Origin: Dolomedes plantarius
Lineage: Eukaryota > Arthropoda > Arachnida > Araneae > Dolomedidae
Assembly: GCA_907164885.2 (NCBI GenBank)
Contig: OU015490.1
Span: 241,622,449 to 241,686,448, forward strand
DNA length: 64,000 bases
Direction of reading: 5' to 3'
The position numbers and the translations under genes are program-made. The notes beneath the pieces are model-generated. The model saw only the letters and a list, made by a program, of their open reading frames with translations, searched no databases and was not told the origin of the DNA. Shown here piece after piece: positions 55,484-64,000 of the stretch (position 1 is its first letter; each line of letters opens with the position of its first letter).

Positions 55484-56593
55484 CTTAAGATATTGGAGAG
55501 CCTTTATATAGTATATAATTCTGCACCCGTAAGCACAATATCAGCATGTGTTTATGTGTGTACTGTCTGAAAAAAAAATTAGGTTTTTGAAAACTTAAAT
55601 ATCGTAAACATTGCTCTCTTAAGTTCAGGAATTTTATAAAGTTGGGGTTTCGTAACGCATTTCCTACAGTTTATTTGTTGTGTCCCAGAAACGCAAAAGC
55701 TAGGTTCTCTGTAGTTAGTAGACAAACTAGTATGCTCTGTGTACAGGTACTATGTTTGGTTATGAACACGGACTGTTGAAGATCACCATTTATAAACTTG
55801 CTTTGAATAGCAATACTCTGGTATGCTTGTACGTTGCCCACACTTCATAGTGATTAATATAAAAAGCCTACCCCGTAGAAGAGCTGGTCAGGCAGTAACG
55901 TTTGATCACCTGTGTACAGTTGCCATGAAGAAATGGCCTAAGTCGATGTGTTCCCATATGGTAAGAATTCTGATTCACTGGAAATAAATATTCATTGAAT
56001 GAGGGGCAATAATGAAATTCGTGGAATTACTTGCATAAGTGAAATTTTTATTTGAAATGTTAAACAGGGAAATCATTTTACGGTGAATTTTTAACTTAAT
56101 TCCATACTGTTCCACTCGAGTAAACTACTCTAGAGATGCCCTTCAAACTAATTCTAGCACTCGCATAAATCTTCTAAAAGATCTGTATCAATGACATCGT
56201 TCAGGTGTCTAACTATAAATAAAATGAATAAAAATCCATTGCAGGTAGAAAAAAAAAACCTGATTTGGGGCTTCTTACAAACTTTACGTTTGGTAGGTAG
56301 CATCCATCAAAAGTCTTCATTGGGGGGGGGGGGGGGGATTGAGATTGTGTACTTCAGTCATTTTCATTTTTACCAAGTTCCAAAGAAATATTGGAAAATT
56401 CTCTATGGATCAGAGGAATCATTTTGTTTGTTCGGAAATTGTATAATCGCTTCTTTTTTCCTTAGAGTATACCGAGCTAATTTAAGACCCAACTAATTTA
56501 ACTTAGTTTTCTAGTCGCACCTGTACACTGTATATCAAATGTCTTGTTCTCCAAAACGATAATCACTATATTCATGCAGTCTATATTTTACAG
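55484..56593. other. Probable intron end; G-tract
   Basis: No frame with a domain. A G17 tract at 56322-56338 lies in a 101-codon chance frame. A TTTTACAG acceptor ends at 56593. Confidence 0.5.
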
Positions 56594-56960
56594 AACTGAT
56601 ATTGATATATCGAATAAAGCTGAAGAACCGGTATCAAATGTCGCAGCCGCTGAAGATGAACGTGGCAGTGATCATCAGGAAGTTGAAGTCAATCTAGGAG
56701 AAATGAGTCTGGATTCGACCAAATCAAATGTTGCAGAGGCTGAAGAAGAATGTGACAGTGATGATGAGGAAATTGAAGTCGATTTAGAGGAAATGCGGTC
56801 TGGTTTCGACCTCATAAGAAGTCATATGCGAGGTTTCCGCGAAGCTTCAGAACAATTAGCTAAGATACAACATTGTACTTTGGAAAATAAAACACCTTCG
56901 ATAGATGCGCTGTTTGGAAAAATAGAAGACAAAATTGAACAAATGGGAGCATCAAAATGA
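56594..56960 (+). CDS. Candidate host gene, terminal coding exon
   Basis: From the acceptor TATTTTACAG/A the frame (entered in phase 2) is open for about 122 codons to TGA 56958-56960. The product is strongly acidic. An internal duplication is visible: SNVAAAEDERGSDHQEVEVN and SNVAEAEEECDSDDEEIEVD. A coil-like end follows with HMRGFREASEQLAKIQ and IEDKIEQMGASK. AATAAA follows at about 56991. No known domain recognised. The last 60 residues recur at 35382-35555 in a broken paralogue, so this is a real, duplicated sequence. The cellular role is unknown, and linkage to the exon at 46374 rests on phase and splice signals only. Confidence 0.5.
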
Positions 56961-57992
56961 ACAGTCTTTGTGTACCACTTTGTTTAGCTAAAATAAAATA
57001 AGTTTTGATCATGAAGGTAAATTTTCAATACATATTTATAGCAGTACGTGTAAGGCTCCTTAATGTCTATTTACATATTACTGGAGTAAAATTGCTTAAC
57101 TCCAGTACCTGAAGTAAAAATATTTAGAATATTATAAATCGAGATTCCTGATCACTTATTTGACATAAGTTAGTGAAATTTGCTGTTGAACCCAAGTGTT
57201 GAATGTACGAGTAAATGTTCATAAACTCTTTCGAATGAATTGCATTTCACATTACAATTTGATTATATTGCGACCAAATACTGAATGAACCAATTCATTT
57301 GAAGAATAGACGGTACTGAGATACTGTATATCAACAAATAATATATAAACGGTACCTAAAAATGCTAAAGTATAAATCATTAGAGATAAAAGAATAGGTA
57401 GAGTAAACCTGTGCACCTTGTCTGCGCATTATTGTAGATGGTTAATGAGTTGTTAGAATATCCCTTGTGGTCGGTTTGTTGATTTAATTTTAAAATTCAA
57501 ACCATGAAACTAAACCTTTAAATCACTAAGCAACCAAGTGCAAATTTTATTCTTTTGCTCTGTTAACGATTCGGTGTAAGATATCAAGAAAAGAACGAAA
57601 TATTGTAAGCAGCACTACAGATTGCCTTTTGAGAATAAAAATTTCTTTCGGTACAATATTTGACTGTAATTATCAAGTTTATTTTTAAATATTTTTTTTA
57701 TAAACTTTAAATTCTTCCCTACAAAACGCTAATATTCCAAATTAATCTTCATTATACAAGGTTTCTGCAGATGAATAACTAAGGAAATATTTAAATTGGA
57801 TAAAATCAGCCGCCTACATTGTGAAGTGTTTAGTGTCGCGAGCCTCTACAAAGTGGGGTGGGGAGTAAATCCTGAAGACATGAATGTTCCAGTTCTGCCC
57901 CTCCATAGGGGGCATTGTTTGTTTTCCTATATGTTGCTTCCATAATAAAGTAACCAACAAATTGATGGTATGTAAAGGCGAATGCCTTAAAG

Positions 57993-58314
57993 TAGTGATG
58001 CCCAACCTTATACTTGAGTACCACCTGAGAACTTTGTAGGGTCGTGGCGTGACACTGGTTGTTTTGTAAAATTTTTTTAGGGGAAGGGGGTAAATAAATT
58101 TATACTACCATGAATAAAATTTAAAAATGTATTTTAGTATAAATTATACAAAATACAGAAAATAAATCCGTGAAACTAGAAAAAATCCCCTTTTATATGT
58201 AATTGTTAGTAATAAACGGCAAATACAATTTTCCAACACTGAAAGGTCTTTATCAGGACGCTTAAGGAGAAACTTGGTGTAGCGTGTACATATACTACTA
58301 GTTGCGAACCACAG
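57993..58314. mobile_element. hAT MITE
   Basis: Ends TAGTGATGCCCAACC and CTGTGGTTCGCAACT. Duplications CCTTAAAG / TCCTAAAG (57985-57992, 58315-58322). The interior is similar, inverted, to 38591-39714. Confidence 0.85.
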
Positions 58315-58479
58315 TCCTAAAGCGTTAGGAAAAAAATAAAATTATCATGTTAAACATTTCACTTCTTTTAATACATTGCAAATAAAATCATTAGTCATTC
58401 AGCACTGAGAATTTAAACATACATGTTCACAGTAAAACTATTTTTGACGGTGGGCAATGTGCTTTCCGCATTTTTGCAG

Positions 58480-58608
58480 GAAGTTGTCAGTTGGGAAGCA
58501 TTCAACTACACACAAGCCAGATCTAAAATGTACGAAGGCATGATGGAGATCTCAAGAAAACGGGAATCTAACATCCTTGTTGATATTAGGAAAGCTGAGA
58601 TTATCTGA
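58480..58608 (+). CDS. Possible terminal exon of unknown gene
   Basis: CGCATTTTTGCAG/GAAGTT gives a good acceptor. The in-frame stretch EVVSWEAFNYTQARSKMYEG continues with MMEISRKRESNIL and stops at 58606-58608. It has a protein-like composition, but no upstream exon partner or domain is known, and it could be chance. Confidence 0.25.
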   Translation, partial: EVVSWEAFNYTQARSKMYEGMMEISRKRESNILVDIRKAEII

Positions 58609-59154
58609 ATATAAGTCTGAGCAGTCCTGTAACTTCACCAGACTATTGAAGATGTATAGGACCATAGGAAATGGGTCGCAACTGCAATTCCTGGGCCACG
58701 CCCTCAATTGCAGACTTTCAGGTAATAAGCAGAGGGGAACCAATGAAACAGAGTATAGGAAAGGTGTGAAATGATTGGGCCGCTACTGATCCGTGAGTTC
58801 ATAGTATAAGAAAAAGTGAGTATTGAAGATGTATGGTTATTTCTCGCGCTTATATCAGGATCAAATAATCCGTACATAGATGAGGCTGCAGTCAACATTC
58901 AGAAAATGCCCTAGTTTCTACGAACAGGGCTTTAATGTATGACGTGAAAAATACACTTCATTAGCTGTATATAGGTATTTTAAAAAAGCTAGAGAAGTTT
59001 AAAAATAAAAGTGAGTTAAATGTTAATCATTTGATAAAGGATAGAAATACAAGAACTATTGGCACAATCAAACATTTTCCACAAATTTTGTGATAAAAAC
59101 TGTTTCAAAATCGAGGCCATTTTATTTCCCGTATGAACAGATTATAAAGTATTT

Positions 59155-59414
59155 TTTAGCTAGTTTTATTGGATACACATCCCTAATATATAACTTTATT
59201 GAAAATACCTGAACAAGTGCTTTTTCAAACAAGAGAAACGTCTTGTCCAATGTGCATTGAACTTCTGTTAGCAATGTATCATTCACTGAGGGGTAATTGA
59301 AAATATATATTGCACAAAGTTCAATGCAAATTTAGGAAATAAAAAGTTGTATTCCGCTTGCAAAAAACAACTTGTATGTTATCATATCGATAGCGTATCC
59401 AAATATATTCTGTA
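59155..59414 (+). repeat. Duplicated locus, segment B2, left of the Helitron
   Basis: Closely matches 35608-35885, for example GAAAATACCTGAACAAGTGC and GTTAGCAATGTATCATTCAC. It resumes at 61095-61190. Confidence 0.93.
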
Positions 59415-61094
59415 CTAGCTGAATACCCATGCTTTGCTATGGAGTACATTCAAATTAAATACAATGGTCAATGCATGCAATTAATGCCACTGTGTGTATA
59501 TATATATAAATCATAACGGATATTTTTAAAGACTAAAAAATGTAGAAGAAAATATTCAAATTAAATACAACGGTCAATGTATGCAATTAATTTGTATGTT
59601 TAATATCCATAAAACATACCAATTTGAATTAAATTCTAAAAAACTTCCATCTCAATTAGTATAGTGGTTAAATTTTATCTTTTACCATATTTTAATTTTT
59701 TTTGTCAATTTATTTCGTTTTTATGCACGTGACGCAAAATTAATTTGAAGTATCACAAAAAGAAAAGAAACTATGTGATCAGCCTTTAACACTAGAACGG
59801 CGGCAACGGTCATTTTGACCGCAAACGATTTTCAAACGCACATATTTCCCTTTCTTTTTCTTTGATTTTTTGTTTGTTCACTGACTTTTCCTAAATATTC
59901 ATAAAGAATATGTCGGGACAAAAATTATCTTTTTCTGCGCATTATTATCGCCACTTTAAAGGGGTATACCTATAAAGGCTGACTGCGGTCATTTGACCGC
60001 TGATCCAACATAGCTGTCTATGTTGTGTTTTCTATTCTATATTTTTTGCTATCCGTGTATGAGAAGGAAATAATCCATGTAAGAGAAGGAAGAAGACGTC
60101 AGTATCGAAGTTGAGAACTGAGAAAAAATCAGGAACAATCATATCTCTCACAAAATGACCAAAATGAAGAAGTAGCAAAAAATGGAACAGCGTGGACTAC
60201 AGTTCCTTCTGATACTCTTTCTTTAGGAAGATGGCAGCATCACAATATGTTGAGAGAAGTGCCTGGACCCAGCACATTTATCATTAGGCATGTAACTCTG
60301 GGTAGTTTTACTAGTGCATGGAGACTGTTCATAAACGAAAAAATTCTGCATCTCATACAACAATGCACGGAAGCAAAAGCTTACAGGCGCTTACAAGATC
60401 CGTATTGGAGTGTATCTTTGGATGAATTAGACGCTTTTTTCCTTACTGTATGCCCGTGGAGCTTTTATTTCTAAAGATATTTCAATCAACAATTTGTGGT
60501 CCACGACATGGGGCCTAAACTTTTTTCATGAAACAATGGATTGTGGTAGATTCAAAGAAATCCAGATATATTTGCTCTTTGATCTGAAGTCAACAAGATT
60601 CGAAAGACTTTGAGCAGGTCAATTTGCTCTAGTATCAGAGATTTGGAACACATTTATTGAAAGCTAGCCGGGCTTCGCCTAGCTACGCTCAAGCCATCCG
60701 TGTAACATATTTATGTACTTCGGGCCCACAAAAGAAAAAAAAAGCCTACAAATGTATTAAATTCAAGTGAACAAATTCGTTTCAATTTTCATTCCCGTCG
60801 CTGCCGACAGATGGCAGCACCACTGCACCAAATGATTTGTTTTCTCAGCAGTGAGTGATTTTAGAATGAAAATATCTCTAAAACTATTGAATTAACATAA
60901 TAAGTGTACGCAGAAAAAATTATCAGTTTTCGAAGCTCTTTCCAAATATGTAACATTTATGTACTTTCATGAGAAAAAAAATACACCGATTTTCCTGTAT
61001 ATTTGTCGGCCATTTTTTTTCGAGGAGTGGTCCGCCCGGATGAGTTACGGTCACGTGATCCGACATCCACTTGTCCCTTTATTAGTATAGAAGA
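59415..61094 (-). mobile_element. Chimeric Helitron carrying a piggyBac fragment
   Basis: On the minus strand it begins TCTTCTATACTAATAAAGGG (from 61094) after A and ends GGTATTCAGCTAG (59415) before T. A hairpin CCAT(A)GC-AAA-GCATGG lies about 11 nt before CTAG. The paralogous sequence near 35885 (TATTCTGTATTCTTG) is the exact empty site: no duplication, insertion between A and T. An internal CTAG-ending GC-rich terminus at 60664 suggests read-through of an earlier 3' end. No helicase or Rep is encoded, so it is non-autonomous. Confidence 0.88.
59790..60663 (+). pseudogene. piggyBac transposase N-terminal fragment
   Basis: TTAA (59786-59789) followed by CACTAGAACGGCGGCAACGG is a piggyBac-like terminus at its target. 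Coding traces: RHVTLGSFTSAWRLF, IQQCTEAKAYRRL and WSVSLDELDAFF (60247-60450). In a shifted frame NLWSTTWGxNFFHETMD follows, then RFKEIQ and SEIWNTFIE up to about 60660. These blocks form the start of a PGBD-type DDE transposase. The fragment ends at the internal Helitron terminus, and its 3' half and right end are missing. Confidence 0.8.
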
Positions 61095-61190
61095 TTCTTG
61101 TCATGAGATACCTCATACCTTGAAACTTTTTTAAAATCTCCCAAGAATTTAAATGCTTTTCAGAGTGAAAATATGATGTACACAATGAAA
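61095..61190 (+). repeat. Duplicated locus, segment B2, right of the Helitron
   Basis: Continues the match to 35886-35985 (TTCTTG.CATGAGATAC; CTCCCAAGAATTTAAAT). Confidence 0.9.
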
Positions 61191-61527
61191 TAAGTAATCC
61201 GACATAGAAGATAAAAATAATACGAATATAGTCAAAAAACAAACAGAAATCAAGCACTCTGGGCATCCACGCACCAACGGCACGATTCTGTATAAGTGCC
61301 GGAACTGAACCATAAAACAACATAGAGGTAACCGACAGATTCTCGTCATCAGGGAGCCTAACCATATCAGTTACCTCAAGGGGAATTTTCTGAATACGAT
61401 GCAGGTAAGCCCGAAAGCCATCCCAAGGCCCCGAGTCCCCCCAAGGAAGAAATAAGTCAAAAAGAAAATGAAAAGACAAACACAACTTACGGTATGGGCT
61501 CAACGCACCGTACATGCAAGCACACAA
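61191..61527 (-). CDS. Uncharacterised minus-strand frame
   Basis: Part of a longer open frame on the minus strand that extends across the Helitron flank. The segment FRAYLHRIQKIPLEVTDMVR continues into LPDDENLSVTSML and RAVGAWMPRVL; it has protein-like composition and higher GC than its flanks, and a CATACC/GTAAGT donor lies at about 61483-61488 on this strand. I recognise no family. It may be part of the adjacent reverse-transcriptase element, an exon, or chance. Confidence 0.2.
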
Positions 61528-61699
61528 ATAATCCTAATGCAAAGTAAAAGATTCATACACACCCCAATTCCGTAAGTGACGGTTATGACGAAACAGCAGC
61601 CAATTCAATCCTAAAAATTACGTCATTGTAACATTACTACAGCGCCACCCCCCATTACAGCTTAACCAAATGAAAACATAAATACTATTCTAAACATCT
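61528..61699. other. Probable 3' untranslated region of the RT element
   Basis: No frame; GC-richer block CTACAGCGCCACCCCCCATT. Confidence 0.35.
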
Positions 61700-63796
61700 T
61701 TAAAAATTCCTGAGTCTAAATACCATTTTTTTAAAACTTTTAAATTGCCGAAATTTTTAGGGAAATTGTTTTTACTTAAGTTTTCCTCGAAAATGTTACA
61801 TGCCTCCAAAAAAATCCCCAGCGTTGTTACATATGTTTTTTATTTTATAAAGTTGTGAGTAAAAAATATTATAGTAAATTTTATAGTTTAAGTTGCTATG
61901 GAAATTGGTAAACGTGATAACCTCGAAGTTAAAATCTAACCTTTTATCATATATCCCTATTTTTATTTCTCTATTTTGAATTTTAATTTTTAAATCCAAA
62001 TAAGTCGCACAAAGATTATTATCGTTAGTCCGGTTTAAAGTTAGTTCCTTTGGGTAGATTTGATTAAGAAATTCCAAATCGTTGCAGTTAAAAATTATGA
62101 GGTCATCAATATATCTAAATCCGGTAACATTATTTGAGTAAAGAAATTTAGTTTCGTAAAAATGTAAGAATAGGTTTGCAAATCCACTAGAATAGCTATT
62201 TCCCATAGGTATACCCTTTATCTGTTTAAAGAAACATAAGCCATTAAAGAGGTAGTTTTCAAAAATATTAAATTTACATAAATCAGTCCAGTCACATTTT
62301 AAGATTAAAGTACTATCTAGATAAGCATCATAAATTTCTGAACAGATAATCATTAAATTATCATGCGGAATACTGGTAAACAGGTTTTCAAAATCAAACG
62401 TGTATATGCTATCTATATTCTTACTTTTTAAAAAATGTAGAACATCCTGGTTATTATTTATAATAAAGCTATTTTCGGTAACCTTAATTTTATTTCGAAT
62501 AATTTTTAAATTGCTACAGAACTTTTTACTGAACAAAGTGTTATAACAATTTGTACTACATGTAACAAACCTAAATTTAGTAGGTACTTTATGGAATTTT
62601 ATGGTAGGAAACAGGTAAGGGTATTTTATGCTATTAATCTTAAACTTAAATTTTTTGCTAAAAGCTAAAATCCTATTATCTATTTCTTTTTTGGTCAGGT
62701 TAATTTTTTGATAGGTATTATTTGAGTTGTATTCCCTAGAAATTAACTGCTTAAAATAATCTTTACACATAAAACCGAAGTTATTTGCAGCCTTATCAAC
62801 AACCGTAATAATAAACTTATTTTTTAAACCTTTAATTTTACTGTATAGATCTTTGTTTAGAAAAAAAAACTCTTGTCCTCCATACCATACTCTTCATAAT
62901 TCCTTTTTATATCCTGTAAAATATTCTCCTTCCACTCCATAAAACCTTCGATAGGCCAATTGTACTTCCTTGCTAATTTTACTATACAATAATCTAAATC
63001 TTTAGTGATAGAACTTATAATTTGCTTTAAATTTACCATATTTCTTACCCTAAATTTTGAGCCCTTACGTAGAATTTCCCTCAACCTAACATCTTTAACA
63101 GTATTAAGATCCCCTGTTACAATATGCCCCGAAGTTGGATTAACAATGTTTTTAAACTCCTCAATATGACAATTATAATCAGAATTAGAAATTTTGCCAA
63201 AGTTATGACTATAAAAGTTATATTTGCAGATTATGTCCCTTAACGTTTTTTGATATTTAAAAGCAATAGCGATTTTCCCACAAACCTTGATTGGTAATAA
63301 TTTAGAATTATTATGTACAATAGTAGGTAGTTTTAAATGCTCGAAATCTTTATATAGAAAGTTAATAGTACAGTACTCTACCCCTACATCCCTTCCCCTG
63401 TTAGCATCCAAATTTGTCAGGTTAAGCTTGTATTTAATTAAATCTAAAATTATTAGTTCTGTAAACCTAGAAAAAAATTTAATTGAAGATAAATGATGTT
63501 TAATTACCCACCTTAAACCAGAATTTTTTTGGTTGAACAAAAAATGTTCAATTATTTTAATGTTCTTAAAATCAATAACTAAATTACAAATTTTTTGCAG
63601 ATCATCCAGTTTCAATTTTGTTTTTAAACTATTGCTACCTTTTCCTCTTTTACCCCTATAATTAGAATGTATATAATTAAACCTATCAATAACCAGGAAT
63701 ATTTTATACACGCAGTTATTATCTAAATCCACTGGTCCTTCCCCGTTAAGTTTACTGTTTAAACCGTACGGAAATGGTGTTTTAAGCTTACAAATA
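61700..63796 (-). pseudogene. Penelope-type reverse transcriptase, frameshifted
   Basis: Minus strand. The N-terminal frame (63796 to 62857) holds LRWVIKHHLSSIKFFSRF and the conserved block CHIEEFKN…SGHIVTGDLN, about 150 residues before RT motifs begin. A frameshift in a T9 run (62861-62869) leads to the second frame (about 62835-61796). RT landmarks there: PTIKFHKVPTKFRFVTCST, TFDFENLFTSIP (motif A, Asp126 of the 324-codon frame), KGIPMGNSYSSGFANL, FRYIDDLIIF (catalytic YIDD at 220-223) and YLDLKI. The GHIVTGDL block plus YIDD pattern matches a group of invertebrate RT proteins related to Penelope-like elements. No GIY-YIG domain is seen in the window. A further frame break occurs at 61796, with coding traces to about 61700. 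Confidence 0.8.
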
Positions 63797-64000
63797 CACT
63801 CATGGACAAAAAAATTAGCGCACCAAGAAATAATTACGGGATCGTAACGAAACTTGCAATGAAGGTACATGTCGGGGAGATATGCAAATGATTAGAAATG
63901 CAGCGTGATTGCGCATTACGTATAGCCGGTAGAGGGCGTTGAACATCGTACTCTGTGGAGTATAAAACAGGTAACCAAAGCTTGTTTGAGTGTGCTGAAT
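63797..64000. mobile_element. Tc1/mariner-type element end (runs off the window)
   Basis: At TA (63795-63796) the RT frame is replaced by CACTCATGGACAAAAAAATT followed by AGCGCACC, a typical Tc1-like terminus. The following 200 bases contain a TATAAAA box (63961) but no transposase yet. The first about 25 codons of the frame that seems to start the RT are encoded by this terminus and are not RT. Confidence 0.7.

Larger units (their letters stand above)
57043..59154. other. Sequence absent from the paralogous A2 segment
   Basis: A2 runs directly from the equivalent of 57042 to that of 59158, so this 2.1-kb block was inserted here or lost there. The edges resemble an intron (GTACGT at 57044, TTTTTTAG before 59160), but no terminal inverted repeats were found. 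It contains a hAT MITE and a possible exon. Confidence 0.55.

Noticed and set aside
57043..59154. Single transposon filling the gap between B exon and B2
   Set aside because: No terminal repeats or target duplication found; it could equally be an intron or a deletion in A2, so it is reported only as unassigned sequence.

Overview
The window looks like a repeat-dominated, AT-rich nuclear genome segment of an invertebrate, probably an arthropod and plausibly a spider or other chelicerate. That assignment is inference from the mixture of hAT, Tc1/mariner, MULE, Merlin, Helitron, piggyBac, BEL/Pao, gypsy, LINE and Penelope-type relics with eukaryotic splice signals; no single-copy marker gene is present. 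Nothing prokaryotic is visible. Nearly every recognisable protein fragment is a transposon protein, most of them broken.

Layout. 1-2.5 kb: a dispersed repeat, a small GC-rich reading frame (1138-1440) and a deleted hAT element carrying a BED finger. 4.1-7.8 kb: a decayed gypsy pol whose protease is split by a DD41D mariner, then a LINE ORF1 relic. 8.0-11.2 kb: a deleted Helitron with both termini, whose Pif1 helicase is split by a solo LTR. 15-18 kb: a foldback-like structure with inverted satellite arms. 18.2-22.7 kb: a BEL/Pao integrase region split by a full hAT element whose 607-codon transposase frame is open. 22.9-28.4 kb: Tigger-like, Merlin and MULE transposase relics, each interrupted by a younger insertion. 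29.5-36 kb and 53.7-61.2 kb: two colinear copies of a locus about 24 kb apart. 32-35.4 kb: a broken hAT gene. 38-45 kb: MITEs and tandem arrays, including a DD36E Tc1-like element inside a hAT MITE. 46-57 kb: two phase-compatible exons of a possible small acidic coiled-coil host gene, with a 10-kb intron holding LINE and Tc1-like relics. 59.4-61.1 kb: a chimeric Helitron carrying a piggyBac fragment, bounded by an empty-site comparison. 61.7-63.8 kb: a Penelope-type reverse transcriptase relic, hit at its 5' side by another Tc1-like element that runs off the window.

The most informative signal is the nesting. Target-site duplications (8 bp for hAT, TA for mariner/Tc1, 5 and 4 bp for the solo LTRs) and Helitron A/T junctions can be read directly, so insertion order and element boundaries can be assigned base by base. 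The only host-gene candidates are the exon pair 46374-46606 plus 56594-56960, its broken paralogue at 35382-35555, and a few unassigned small frames.
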